A stretch of DNA of 64,000 bases from the NCBI RefSeq assembly GCF_026151205.1, contig NC_087078.1, positions 7,270,675-7,334,674 of the forward strand, given 5' to 3'. The notes under the pieces are model-generated. The model saw nothing but the letters and a program-made list of their open reading frames with translations. It was not told the origin of the DNA and ran no database searches. Shown here one piece after another: positions 44,151 through 56,657 of the stretch. Every line of letters starts with the position of its first letter. Positions within the stretch are counted from its first letter, which is position 1. Origin of the DNA: Bolinopsis microptera. Its lineage: Eukaryota; Ctenophora; Tentaculata; Lobata; Bolinopsidae. The position numbers were made by a program, and so were the translations under genes.

Positions 44151-44634
44151 TAAAGAAGTTCACTGCCAAAAGAGAAAAAGTATTCTCTGTTGATATCTGG
44201 GTTAAGGGCCGGGGATCTAGCACGTTGTATACCTCTCTCGTGCGCGATCAAAAGGGGTTGCAGCGTGTGTCCACTAACGCCCGGTTAATTGCTAAATTTT
44301 GTATTTCGACCGAGAATCGCCCAAGGTAAAGTAAGTACATACAATGCTGTTACTGGGCGACGCTCTTCCTGTCATTTCGCCAATCGCCATATCGTTATGT
44401 GTTTATGAAAACTAAGCCCGGTGGTTCCCAGGTAAACAATGCTAACACTCACCAAACGGTTTTGTTTCACAGAATATCTTCGTTTGTGAATTATCAAGCT
44501 TCTTGTTGCCTTTATTTCGAAAGCTTTTAGCTCTCAACCACTGGTTTGTTTTCACTAACACCTGAAATATACAGTGACTATTAGTATTAGGTATAATGAA
44601 CTGATTTTGTTAAGTTTATTATGGTTTATAATAG

Positions 44635-45892
44635 CTATTGAAATTTCATGTAAAACGGATTTGGGATTAGGAAAATGAGATTATATTTTATACCCACTTG
44701 TTGCATTATCCATCCGTCACTCCCAACCATCCTAAGTTGTACACATTTCACCTCAGCGTCTTGAACTTCACTGCCGATGAAGACTGTTTCCTTTCCGCCC
44801 GTGTTAAAAGCCATCTTGAGATAAATTTCAGAAGTGACCTGTGTATCGCCTGCTCCAAGAAGAGTAAGGTAGATTTTACTAGAAGTTCCAGCGTGATAGT
44901 AGACTTCTTTAGGAGCGGTGTGGATAGTCACTGTGTAAACTGAAATGAACACCAGATGTTGGGGGCGTTCACATATTACGTAATCACTTTTTGGACAATT
45001 TTTACCCCCGCCCCCTCCCCCCTCCGTAATCAGTTTTACACATATAGCTGTTGTATCAAAATTACACTAGCGTAATCATTTCGAAACCCCCCTCCCCCTT
45101 CGGCTGATTACGTAATATGTGAACGACCCCTTGCTACTCTTTTAAAATTGAAGTATTGGGATTCAGACTATAGTGACCTTCTAGAATTTTAAAATCTGTA
45201 CAATTCAAATTTACATTCTGATCAGTTTGGAGGTTGCGTACTGAGAACACCTCTGTAACATTTTGTTTAAAACTGGGATCAATTTCTTGAGTGTCGTACT
45301 ATACTACTTACCGACCAAGTCTTGAATACTGTAGTCCACACAAGAACCACAACCACAGAACTCAGGTCCCTCTCCACATAAACCCTGTTCGTTGCAGCAC
45401 CCACGCACAGCACCCTGGGTGTGTTGTGAGGGAAATTCAGTAACCTAGTAACCAACAAGTAACATAGTGACCTTTATACAGTTACCAACAGAGAACTTAG
45501 TAACCTAGTAACCAGTTGGTAAAGTTAGCAACCTAGTAACCAGCAAGCAGAACTGAAAGTGAAACATAATGTGCTAATATTATGATAACAATATGTTTGC
45601 TTACATCAGTGAGACGAGGATAAGGGTCGCACTGTCCTGCTACGTTATTTATTGGAAATGTTTCTCCACATCTCCCATCGTCTCTCCATTTGTTTTCCAA
45701 TTCCATCCCTTCTTGCAGTGCTGAAGTATGTACAAATATTTGGATTCTGCGCTTATTTCACTGTTTTGGGTACTTGAAAACTATAGCTCATGCATGGAAA
45801 AATACTAGAAATAAGATTTAAAGCTTACCAAAGATTACAAGATGTTGAAGCAGAAGAGGTCCAAGTATGGCGGATTGTATTAACCAAGCCAT
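44635..45892 (-). CDS. Secreted protein: chitin-binding-like module plus PLAT domain, four exons
   Basis: Minus-strand exons 45892-45829, 45720-45605, 45414-45312 and 44939-44635 join to 588 nt, 195 residues. Exon 1 is a signal peptide (MAWLIQSAILGPLLLQHLVI). Exons 2 and 3 give a Cys-rich module, WRDDGRCGETFP then QCDPYP and RGCCNEQGLCGEGPEFCG with CGSCVDY, which resembles hevein-type chitin-binding modules. Exon 4 is a PLAT/LH2-like beta-sandwich: YTVTIHTAPKEVYYHAGTSS, IYLTLLGAG, then a Trp-containing strand DGWIMQQVGIKY. A secreted lectin-like or matrix protein is likely. The donors (GTAAGC, GTAAGC, GTAAGT) and acceptors are good. A MITE occupies part of intron 3. The family assignment of the first module is less sure than that of PLAT. 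Confidence 0.75.
44962..45130. mobile_element. PIF/Harbinger-like MITE, copy 2 (169 bp)
   Basis: Inverted ends of the GGGG(T/G)CGTTCACATATTACG type, flanked by TTG on both sides (44959-44961, 45131-45133). Lies in intron 3 of the PLAT gene, 22 bases upstream of the exon 4 acceptor. Confidence 0.85.
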
Positions 45893-46025
45893 TTATACAT
45901 CTACTGTGTAATGTCTAATGTGTAATTTCAATTAATTAAGATATATTTAGAGACGCAAGCAGGAAGGTAGATATAACATATAGCCTATGTAGAATGTTAA
46001 ATTAACATGTAATGTCTATATATTA

Positions 46026-46352
46026 TTTGACCAAAACCCATAATCATGGGTAGAGTGTACCGCTGCCAGTGTCTCTCTTTTCCAAACAAAAGGAAATGAT
46101 ATTAATTTGAGGAACCGTCCGCTAATGCAAATTGATACCGAGAATGAAATCGGTCGCTCGCTTTTTCAAATCAATAAGCTTTATCACAATTCGTAAGCCG
46201 TGATCGAATGGAAAAAGCGAGCGACCGATTTCATTCTCGGTATCAATTTGCATTAGCGGACGGTTCCTCAAATTAATATCATTTCCTTTTGTTTGGAAAA
46301 GAGAGACACTGGCAGCGGTACACTCTACCCATGATTATGGGTTTTGGTCAAA
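46026..46352. mobile_element. 327-bp palindromic MITE with TA target duplication
   Basis: Perfect inverted arms of 142 bases (46026-46167 and 46211-46352) enclose 43 bases. TA flanks both ends and extends the match to 46024-46354. The ends read TTTGACCAAAACCCATAATC. TA duplications point to the Tc1/mariner group. The perfect arms suggest recent origin or gene conversion. Confidence 0.88.
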
Positions 46353-48667
46353 TATCATCTCTTTTTGATTATAATGTCAGGATAATTTACACAATCGAAA
46401 CTTCATTAACAAGGAGGTAATTCCGACGATTTCGAAATTCTGCCTTTGAAAACGTTTCCTTGTGTTTAGTTAGGTATATCTGTCGATAACCGACTGAATA
46501 TGGCACTTTTTACTCATTCAAGTTGGCATTAAATTCATATATAATGCCATTTAAATATCGTGGAAAGCAGAATATATTCGAAATCACGAATGAGCAAAAT
46601 TCTCACCTTTCGCACGTGCAAACTTTGAGCGGACGTTGCGTGCGCATACAATATTGAATCACCGTAAATTTTTGCATAGTGGTATTTAATATATAGTTTG
46701 ATAAGCATGCAAAGTTTCAGAAGATTTCAAAAAGAACTTGGATCACAACGGGACTCCAAAGTTGGTAAAAATCGTGAAAATAACAATTTTTAGTGATTTT
46801 AGCTATTTTAAATCAATTTGGGCGTGTCCCCACGTGTGCAACTTTTCGATTTTTAACTTTAAAACTAGCCTATAACACAATTTACACCTTTAAGAAGCAA
46901 AATTGAGCTCCACAACCCAAGGGATGACCCAACACCAGAGAATACTAATTCACAACTTTTGTGTTTTTATAAAATTATTCTTCAAAAAAGCACTAACTTC
47001 AATAGCAAATATCTTTATGAAGGAGCAAGGTAGGAAACTATTCCGGTAGATTTTCGGAATGCTTGAACAATTATCTAAGATGAAAATGTCCTCAGATTTT
47101 GAATAAAATTACTCCTTAATAGCGTAAAATCGATTTGAAAAGTTGTTACTTTGTCAAAAATCAAGTTTTTAAAACACTTAATTTGATGACGTCATCAAGT
47201 GATGATGATGACGTTAAATTATTTTTCAATACAATGTAAACTAAAGCTTAAACGATTATCTTTAAAACCTGTGGTTCGAGATGACTGTATCGTTTATACT
47301 TTCGAATCTACGGACACTTAAATGTAGGCTACAATTGACTGCAAAAAGCGTCTATATTATATAATATATATATATCTTCACGACAATCTGTTGTAAAACA
47401 GGGGTTCCAGAAAACCCACTTCACGATACTCCTGAAACATGAAATTTTTTTTACAGTCGATTTGGACAAGGTCTAGACGCCCTGCAAAGTTTCAGATCTC
47501 TAACTCAATTTTAACATGGTTTTTAAGGCACCTGAATATGGCGATTTTGGGTTTTTTACCTAATTTCGTATAACATGCTGGCGCGTATTTTGCGCAAATT
47601 TCTTAAAAACCTCCATATAACTATTTCTTATTCCTGTCATCTTTAACATTGAATTAGAATGTTTTGAACTTAAATGTACCTGCTGATCTACTTTCGATGA
47701 GTCTTAATGCCTGGAAATCAATAAAGGGGATATAATAGTATAGGGGGTAAATAGTATTGTGAATATAAGGGCGACGGTAATGCTTGCCAGCATTGTGATC
47801 TAAAACGTGGCTGCGAATTTACTGGTTACTGGTTCACCCAATCCATGTGCTTTCGCGCCACTGCGGGCGCGCTTGTTTCACAAGGCGGACATTACCTGTT
47901 TGCACGTGCGTTTAATGACCTTGCAAATGGATTTAATGACATTGCACGTGGGTTTAATGATGCATTGCACCTGCGTTTAATGCAAAACGACTCCATATAC
48001 AAAGTCAATTTCAAACAAAATGTGTAAAGATTGGAGCTCTTAGCTAATAGTAATAAGAACACAGAAATAGCGAAACAAAGAAAAATCCGAAATAGTGACA
48101 TGTACTTGTTTAACGGGTGATAGTCGTAAAATATTTGTTCCAAATATATAAATCCAAGACCGTCGACGAGTCCAACTCGGTGCGCGTCTTGGTAGGTACT
48201 ATTACTAGTACTAGGTTATAAACCTACAACTACAAGTACTTGTCCATTGTCAAGTAGTTGTCCATTTGGGCTTTAAGAGACCTCATAACCATATTTTTAA
48301 TGGGAAGCAACCCCTATTAGACTGGCTTTGTCTTCGTAACAAGCAAGCTAGGATGTTTTTTAGGATAATGTCACATTAGCCTGACAATAGAAGAATAGAG
48401 TACCCTAAGGCTAAAGAGAATACTTAGTTGAATTACAATACCAAAGAAGAAGATGAGACTTATTCAAAGTATGCTGTCTTGCATGGTGAACATGTAACAT
48501 CCTAGATAGATACCAAGACGGGATATCTTTGACACCCCTTTTGATCGGCCACAAAAGGCTCTCTCTCGCCGGCCGGCCGGCCGGAGTGCACGAGAGAGGT
48601 ATACAACGTGTAGCAGGGATATCTCACCTGGGGACCCCAGGCTATTATGTTCATAAACATAACAAAA
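46353..48667. other. Intergenic, no gene seen
   Basis: AT-rich sequence with no supported frame. Contains a TGATGACGTCATCA-type palindrome near 47187, a TA-rich tract near 47360, one copy of the GTCGACGAGTCC repeat family (48110-48230), and, at 48530-48662, a repeat with CCGGCCGGCCGGCCGG followed by the CCTGGGG family. Confidence 0.5.
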
Positions 48668-49140
48668 GGGGTCGTTCACATATTACGTAATCAGCCGAGG
48701 GGGAGGGGGTTCCCAATTGATTACAGTTGATTCTGCGGGGGGGGGGGTTGGCTGTTGATTACGTAATCAACATTTTATTTTTTACCCTCTAGAATAATAA
48801 CAGTTTGACAATATTTTAATTCAAATTCCACGCAATTTCATTCTGATAGTGATAAAATTTAGGAATCGATCAGGTATCCAGCTGCTAAAGCTTAAGTAGT
48901 TGGGACTTGGGAAGGTGCTTGGCCGGATATCATAACAATGATTTCGGCTCATAATGATCAGGGTAGCATAAAACGTAGAGAAAAGTGTTTTCCAGGGAAA
49001 AAATTCAAAAAGGGGGGTCAGGACACCGAAATGATTACGTAATTTTGCTGTCAGGAGGGGGGGTGGGGTCTTGATTACAGTTGATTACGGGGGAGGGGGA
49101 AATCTCTAAGATATTGATTACGTAATATGTGAACGACCTT
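48668..49140. mobile_element. PIF/Harbinger-like MITE, copy 3 (473 bp)
   Basis: Ends GGGGTCGTTCACATATTACG and the complementary right end, flanked by AAA on each side. It is longer than the other copies; internal G-rich segments repeat the subterminal GATTACAGTTGATT motif. Confidence 0.75.
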
Positions 49141-49265
49141 AAAAACACGTGAATAGCAGGCCATGAATAATTATTAGTTAATTTTCTGATATAATTGAGC
49201 CTAATCGAGGCAGGATATAGTCATAGATTTAATACCAAAGCCGTGCCGAGTTTTATTTTAAAAAT

Positions 49266-49560
49266 TAATCTCCGAAATGGACTCAATTATGGTAAATTGC
49301 AGATGGCAAATACACACGTGGGGGCATATAAATTATAGAAAGTTGGCAGGAAAATTGGACTAAAGATAATGTCTATTATATAATATGCTATAGAAACGTA
49401 ATTACTACGAGTGGCTATGTTTTAATACTTTAATATACATCTGAAAATATTATTCTGAAATGGTCTAAATTATAGTAAATTGCAGGTGGCAAATAGCACG
49501 TGGGGACATATAAAAGCTGGTAGGAACATTGGACTAAAGATAATATCTGTAGAAAAGTAG
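49266..49560 (+). repeat. Tandem duplication of a ~175-bp unit
   Basis: Two diverged copies (about 49266-49385 and 49448-49560) share GGTAAATTGCAGATGGCAAA, CACGTGGGG, CATATAAA and ATTGGACTAAAGATAAT. Noncoding. Confidence 0.65.
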
Positions 49561-50032
49561 TTACTAAGATAATTATTAGAGGCCAAATTGATGGACTTTT
49601 TGGCCTAACTGAGAATGGTATGAGTTCAAATTGAAGTACTAGTGGAAGTCAAAATCTGGGACGAAGTTTTGATTTAGGGAACCCCCGAACCCAGGTCGAT
49701 TATATTTTTAAATGGGACAGAAATATCTCAGTTTGATGATTGTCCAGATGCTTCCTTCGGTAATTCAGCTTTCATGAATAGCTCAGGGTGTCCCAGCTCA
49801 ATTGTGTCAATGTGTCTTGTGTCATCTACAGTGAACTCACTAACACGGGTTTAAGGATGATGAAGTAAAGAATGAAGAGGAAGACTTTGAAGAACGTGTA
49901 ACCCAATCATGAAAACCAGACGATTTCTGTTGCAACACAAGTTTCCAATGTTCTGAGCTTGAACTTGTTCGTATTTTGCGCATGTTTTGATTTGGCTGAT
50001 GAGCTCTGTATTACTATTAAGAAACTACACTA

Positions 50033-50538
50033 CCTTACAAGACATATTTATAACGTACGAAATGTGGCGGTTTTCCGAAAATTTCGCCATATTTTCGGAC
50101 CGCCAAAATTTCGGTCGTCGTAATAGAATCCGTCGCATTATCTTTTAGCTTATTTCAATGACTGTGCCTTCACTGCTTTATTTTGTTTCTAAAAAGTAAT
50201 ATCAAGTAAAATAAATAAATAAATTCTGGCATCTTGGGACAAATTATCACCACACCAATGACGAATTGAATGTCAAGCAATACAGTTTAAATTTGCATTA
50301 AAATACATGTATGTGCTAACATGAAAGTCTTACAGTCTTAATACAGACTAAGTTTGAACATGATTTTACCGAATATCAGAAATTTCCTTACTGCTTACTG
50401 TCACAAAAAATGATGAAAAATACCCTTATTTTCTGTGACGTCCGAAATTTGACGGTTTTTGTTCAATTTCGCCATATTTTCGGACCGCCAAAATTTCGGT
50501 CGTCGCAAATTAGGCCGCCATAAATATGTCTTGTAAGG
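50033..50538. mobile_element. 506-bp MITE with TA target duplication and 40-bp internal direct repeat
   Basis: Terminal inverted repeats CCTTACAAGACATATTTAT (50033-50051 and complement to 50538) with TA on both flanks. Inside, a 40-base segment beginning ATTTCGCCATATTTTCGGAC occurs twice, identical, in the same orientation (50081-50120 and 50466-50505). No coding capacity. Confidence 0.85.
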
Positions 50539-50723
50539 TATAACAAGTAATATTTCTTCTTATTCTGACCAAAAGCTGATTGAATTAAATTTATAGCGAT
50601 TGGGTCATGAGAACGCATTTTCTAATTTTTCTAATAAGTATTAAGTATAACCGAATATATTAATGTTACCGAATAATATAATAACAAAGCAAATTTAACA
50701 CTTGAAGAATCAGTTGACCGATA

Positions 50724-53700
50724 ATGAACGTGTATGAGACGACATCTCTGGATCGATACGGGAGAAGCTCCCTCGCCCCAATCAGAGAAGATAAAGAATT
50801 GGAGGGACTCAAAAAGAAGGTCAGATATTATGGGCATGCTCTTTTTGAGGCAAACATATATTTGCATTATTTATTAGTTTGACAACTGTTTAACTAATAA
50901 TTGAAGTGTCATTGTTACAAGTTGACCTATTTTTGTAAATTCACGTTCAATCAAGTTTTACTTTTAGTTATCGACTAAGTCTAACAGTTACAAACAAGCT
51001 CATCGTTTTAGGTTGAGTTCGAAGAAAAACTTGCAGAATTGGAAGACAACCTATCTTGGAGAAAGCTGGCAAAGTGTTTGAGATACAGCTCAGTGCTCGT
51101 TAACTTTTTGTTTATTGTGAGTGTTTTCAGTTTCAGTCTCTTGCTACCAGAGAGCTGGCAAGCGTGCCTGGCGAGTTTATATCACAACACTGACCTAACA
51201 AATAACAAATTACAATTATATTATTTGTATACAAATAGATATTGTTATAATTTGCATTAGTGACCGTTTTCTTTCACTGCAGGTACTAGCATTGGCAGTG
51301 ATGGTGTCCTCTTTGCTAATAATTAGTGAGATTCGTGTCTTCATACCCACCTTAGAGGTAAAGTGTAACACAAATGTAACATTTTAGAGGTAAAGTGTAA
51401 CACAAATGTAACATTTTAGAGGTAAAGTGTAACAAAAATGTAACATTTTAGAGGTAAAGTGTAACACAAATGTAACATTTTAGAGGTAAAGTGTAACACA
51501 AATGTAACATTTTAGAGGTAAAGTGTAACACAAATGTAACATTTTAGAGGTATAGTGTAACACAAACACATCGTTTAACTGAAAAAAAGCTTTTAATACA
51601 GATCTACCATGGTAAGAATGGGTGTGTTATACATGTACATTAGAAAACTAAAGACGTTTTAAATAATTGTGATAAAAATTAGAAATATTGCAGGATTATG
51701 TGCTACTGGCGGTGGGGGCGGTGTTCACAATTGGAGCTGTGATACTGTGCGTCAGCTCTCTTGGTCTCTACGGAGCTATGAAACCTAACGTTTGCGTGCT
51801 CACTCTAGTGAGTTGCTCCTAGTTAGGTCCTAGTTAGTTTCAAGTTACTGTGTGTTCCTTGTGAGTTCATTCCTAGTTAGTTCACTCTAGAACTGTTTGT
51901 TTGTAGTTGGAGATTCAAAGTTATATCACAGTCTTTAATGTATGTCTTTATTTGAATATGCATAGCCCATAGGTAATTATTGTAAGACAAAAAGCTACGG
52001 CAATCCATGTAAATGTCAATCTAAACAATATCCTAACTATTCAGTACCTAGTAGCAGTTATTCCTGCATTGGTCGGCGAACTGGCGTTCTGTTCCATTGC
52101 TTGGTTCCGGCAAGGTATCCATTACAATTTTATAACTTTCTCTTAAGTTACATCCGGCCATTTTACTGATACCACGACATTATAAACGTTAACACGACTT
52201 TCTGCGAAACCGTAAAAGGTATACTGTTAGACGGTTACTTCTAGTAAATATAACGACCATGTTGATTTGATATCTAACCTGCCCCAGCGACACTGAAGAA
52301 GTTACTAGATGACCTTATGAAGACACTGTTCGCCCACTACGGAGATAGGGCAGAAAGTCTGGGACTAACAGCTACTCTGATACTGGACGCAGTACAGATC
52401 TGGGGAGGTTGCTGTGGGAACAGTACCGTCTCAGACTGGGGTGATTTGGAGGTGGCTACTTTCTGGGCTAATTCTACTAATGTAAGGAAGTTCATTTTTA
52501 TTGAGATTTAGAGTACGAATAGGACCCGATCGGTCTGGGCTTTTGGCTTCCGGACCGGAAAAAGCCAGATCATATCAATCTATTTTCCGGTTTGCAGTAT
52601 TTTGCCGGGCAGCAGTCACTGGTTGATATGTTGATCTGATGTATGAGCAGCAAGCAGAACTAGAAACGAGCTGGAATAAAATCAAAACGTATGCTTTAAG
52701 AATTCACGACGCCTTGCCTAGCACACATTTGATTAGAGATTGTCCTAGAAATAAAACCAAAGACCCAGCTCTCACAAGTTTGTGGCGTCGATAAGACTAA
52801 GCATAATGCCCATAGTTTTTCTAATGACATAATGGCCTGTGTTTTAATCCTTGGTATAAGGGGAGTTAGCAACGGGTTTGCTTACCACAATAAAGGAGGA
52901 AGCCTCTGCTTGCAATGCTCATGAATAAATCATTGTTTTGTCATTGGTCTTGGTACCTGCTCCGACTCATTTCTAAACAAGGGTCTTTATTAAAGTTCTA
53001 ACTTAAAGACCTGTTTAAAGACACTTTACATTTGCGGACAGATTACAAGCTACCATGAATTCAGCCGGATATCCATTATCCCGTTGGTTCCTAAGTTCGA
53101 CCTTTTTGGAACTGTTAACTACTGTAGTATGTTCTAGTAGAACTTCTACATGTACAGGGTGTTTCAAACGTCTTGCTAAGATGTACTTTTTGAATAACTT
53201 TTTATCCATTTGTCTAAACTTCATTCTTTAAAAGGTTATTGGTAGTTCAAAGGTTTAATGGTGACTTCTAAATGTTTTACGTTACCATGGACACGGAATA
53301 CGGATGTGTGAGTAATGATGGGTGGTTACCTAGTCTAAGCTCCTACTATTGGACCCTAGGATCCGAATCAAAGGACCCAGCATGTAACCTGACATCAGAT
53401 CTAGAGACCTGCTACTGGGCCCTGAGATCCGATCCAAAAGACCTGGCATGTAGATTGTGGAATGTGGGTGACATGTTACTTGATTTATAATTATCCGAGA
53501 CCGGGGTTAGAACAACTGAGAATGAGCATTAACCGTAAGCCAGTGAGTAACGGGCAGTGCAACCCATCGTTATGTGCCTCTTAGATACACGATCATCCAG
53601 GGACAGGGGAGACAGACTCAAAAGGATTTTACTTTTAATGTTTAATTGATTAACCAGAGGGAATTGAGATGAGCAATTTGAGGCGTCAATGACATGATAT

Positions 53701-55193
53701 GTATTTTAAGTGGTCGGATTTTTTGACACAAATTGTCTTACAGTGTGAGAGGTTGCCCATCCGCATCGTCCACTTCAATTATTCAAAATATCTATCCAAC
53801 CAAACCCCATCACTGAGTCACGTGACTTGACTCCATGTCTGTTATTGGCCCTTATTAGATAGGAGGCTGAGTACTATGCTCCATATTCATGACAACCAGG
53901 TTTTGTTCGAGACATGATTTTCTCCGGTAACATGGCACTGCATCTATTGATTGGTTTAATAAAAAAGTCATCTTTGAGCACTTGTCTTCTGGGCATTGAA
54001 ATGAATTCAATTCAATTGTTTAACTTGCTAATTTATCAACAAGAATTTCGCCGCGGTTAAACCACTGACCACGCACGATCAATTTTCCCTATCATGTACT
54101 TGTACCATTATTATTAATTCTTTTGAGTGAAAAGTGTGACTGGAAAAAAGTGCACCATATTTACAATTACATACTACGTTTTTTATAAATGAGTGGGATT
54201 CGTGCATTGTAAAAATTGACGATTTATTTGACCAATGCAGCGCCGCGCATCAACAATAAATGAATCCAGAAAATTGCGGAAAATAACTTTGCGAAGGAGG
54301 AATTTCACTGTAAGTAATTAACACATGGCTAGCGTCGCGCGCAGCATAACAGACGCTTCCTATACGTACATCAACATGCACTTAATTATACTTATAGGGG
54401 AGTGGTCTATATTGCGAAGGAGCAGACTTTTGTCGTCACCGCAGGTCCATCGGGCCACCTCATATATCCAAACCCGATTACTTATTCCGTCCCTACGATA
54501 TTTTTGCCTTCGGCAAGAGTAAGGAAAAAATTTCACTGGTTAATTAACTAGTATGTTAACTGTTAACGAATTCCTCCAGAAACCATCAGAGTACCCGGAC
54601 AGTTGTTGTAACAAGACGACAATAACCGACAGTACTGTAGACACCACACTTCCCATACTGGACAGCTACTTCCACAACTGTTCACAGAACACTGTTGCGA
54701 ACTTCTTACCTGACTACTTCAACAACAAGGTCATTAAACTATCTGAGAATTAGACTATCTGAAAAAATAAGTAGAATCTTAGAAGTTTAATTTTCAGACT
54801 CAGTGAACTTTAGAATAGTTGCGGTAGAAAGTCAGGTCATGATACAGAGATAATAATTGGTTAAAGTTTCCGTGTTTGGGGGTAGGGAGGCTTTGCACTA
54901 ATAACGATTAAAATATTAATTAATATTAATTAGTTATAGTATATATATTAATAATAATATATAACCATCTCCAGGGTTGCCACGAAGAAATAACCGGAAC
55001 ATTAAAGATATACACTAACTTGGTTACCATCGTACTCTTCGTTCTAGCGATCGCTCAAATTATCGTTATATTTGTAAACACAGTCCTCTTCTTCCGAAAG
55101 CACCCTAAAGCTAAGATGAGGATGAAGATGAAGGTTAAACGACTGAAAAGTAAGACAGTTCACAGGCAAATTAATGCCAAGGATTTTTTATGA
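50724..55193 (+). CDS. Tetraspanin, eight exons
   Basis: Four-pass membrane organiser of the tetraspanin family. Exons: 50724-50819, 51012-51116, 51283-51357, 51694-51807, 52045-52114, 52288-52481, 54580-54729, 54975-55193; 1023 nt, 340 residues. After an N-terminal cytosolic extension of about 50 residues, TM1 starts at KCLRYSSVLVNFLFI; TM2 and TM3 lie in exons 4 and 5. The large extracellular loop carries the hallmark GGCCGNST (CCG near residue 195), PDSCC (near 226) and a GC pair at the start of exon 8 (near 269). TM4 is NLVTIVLFVLAIAQIIVIFV, followed by a very basic tail. Exon 7 begins at the CCTCCAG acceptor (54579) rather than at the upstream in-frame ATG; its donor GTCATT is weak. The long basic tail and N-terminal extension are unusual. 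Ligand and partners unknown. Confidence 0.93.
51353..51560 (+). repeat. 32-bp minisatellite starting at the tetraspanin exon 3 donor
   Basis: About six copies of GAGGTAAAGTGTAACACAAA followed by TGTAACATTTTA. The first copy starts in the last codons of exon 3 (TTAGAG, then GTAAAG), so each repeat carries a near-copy of the exon 3 splice donor. Confidence 0.9.
53340..53460 (+). repeat. ~62-bp tandem duplication in tetraspanin intron 6
   Basis: Two diverged copies around TACTATTGGACCCTAGGATC and TACTGGGCCCTGAGATCC, each followed by AAAGGACC or AAAAGACC and GCATGTA. Noncoding. Confidence 0.6.
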
Positions 55194-56323
55194 TCAGATG
55201 ACATTATGGCAGACTTCAAATCAGTTTTAATAAATGTTTGAAAAATAATTTTAATGCTGATGTTGATAATCATGAATACGGAAGAATAGATATTTTACTA
55301 AATATATCTTTATATGATGCATCTTAGACGAGATTGTGTCAGGTTGATCGTTGGTTGATCAGGATTGAATTTTTAAATTTTTAATTTGTATAATATGTAT
55401 AAACATATTGAAAATTGAAACTCGAGTATTTTCAAGGTGAATGTTGAAAACCCAGGTAAAAATATAAAATTGCAACTAAATTGACATTTTATCTATCAAA
55501 TAAAAGCTACAGGTGTTAATAAATCATAAGTTTTTTTCTGTTTATGCTGCTAACAAGTTACAAAATTAGTCAAAACATCCAAATGCAAAAATGAGTCACG
55601 GAAACCAATAATGTTCATGCAACTTTATTCGAAATTGAGGATCAGGTCTTTTTAAATGTTCAAATGACCTGATCAAATTTTGAACGGTAACACTAACTAT
55701 CTATGTTCTCATGCACAAATTTCTCGATTATTAGTACCTACTACCTAGCATGCGCAAATGTGACAAAATCTAAAATGAGGCCTTATAGACCAATTTAACC
55801 TAACAATTAATGATTCAAGTTTAAATGTTTGATTAAACAGTTGGAGAAATTAATCTGTCCAACTTATCGCTAACTAACGTCTTAACGAACAATTTGATAC
55901 TCTTATTAATAATAACATTTTGAAATCGATAGGACATTTCTGCTTGGTCAACAAAAAGCACTTTAACAATGTTTAAGCAATTAAATTACGTTACTCTAAA
56001 AGTTACAGAGTTTTGTGCAACGACCGCAGAAATGTCCTGTATCGTATATTTGAAACGGGATGACAGCATTACACGACGCTTCGTTAGTTTTATCATAAAA
56101 TAAACTTACTACTCTACTAGTGAACATTGAAATAGAGACCTGAGGCGTCCAATTGAATAAAAACTCGTTTATCGAAAATATTCTTAAAATCTGAAGGAAC
56201 AACCATTTGGCTTTCTACTACTGTTTTTGGTAGAGACCGGGGGAAATTGTTGGAACCAAGCTGATTATAATTTATAGGTGGTTTGTGTTCTAGGTCTCTA
56301 TTTCAAATGCAACAACTATATAA
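55194..56323. other. Intergenic, AT-rich, nothing recognised
   Basis: Downstream flank of the tetraspanin gene. No supported frame or repeat before the MITE at 56324. Confidence 0.5.
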
Positions 56324-56504
56324 GGAGTCGTTCACATATTTCGTAATCACTGAGGGGGAGGGAGGGGGTTTCTAATTGATTGATTATTGTCATTGATTAT
56401 GCTAGTGTAATATTTTTAGCACAATAGCTATCTCTAAAACTGATTACGGAGGGGAGAAGTTAAAAATTGTCCAAAACGTGATTACGTAATATGTGAACAA
56501 CCCC
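56324..56504. mobile_element. PIF/Harbinger-like MITE, copy 4 (181 bp)
   Basis: Ends GGAGTCGTTCACATATTTCG and complementary GAACAACCCC, with TAA on both flanks (56321-56323 and 56505-56507). Confidence 0.85.
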
Positions 56505-56657
56505 TAATTACCTATCAAACTGGGTGGATAGGAAACAGAATCAGATACTGATTCATATCAATAATATGTTTCCAGAATCTGCCTACTGAATAAGAGTCTG
56601 TTCCAGTCTCTAAAATAAGCAATGATCTCAAATATACAACAGCTAGAAGTTAGTCAC

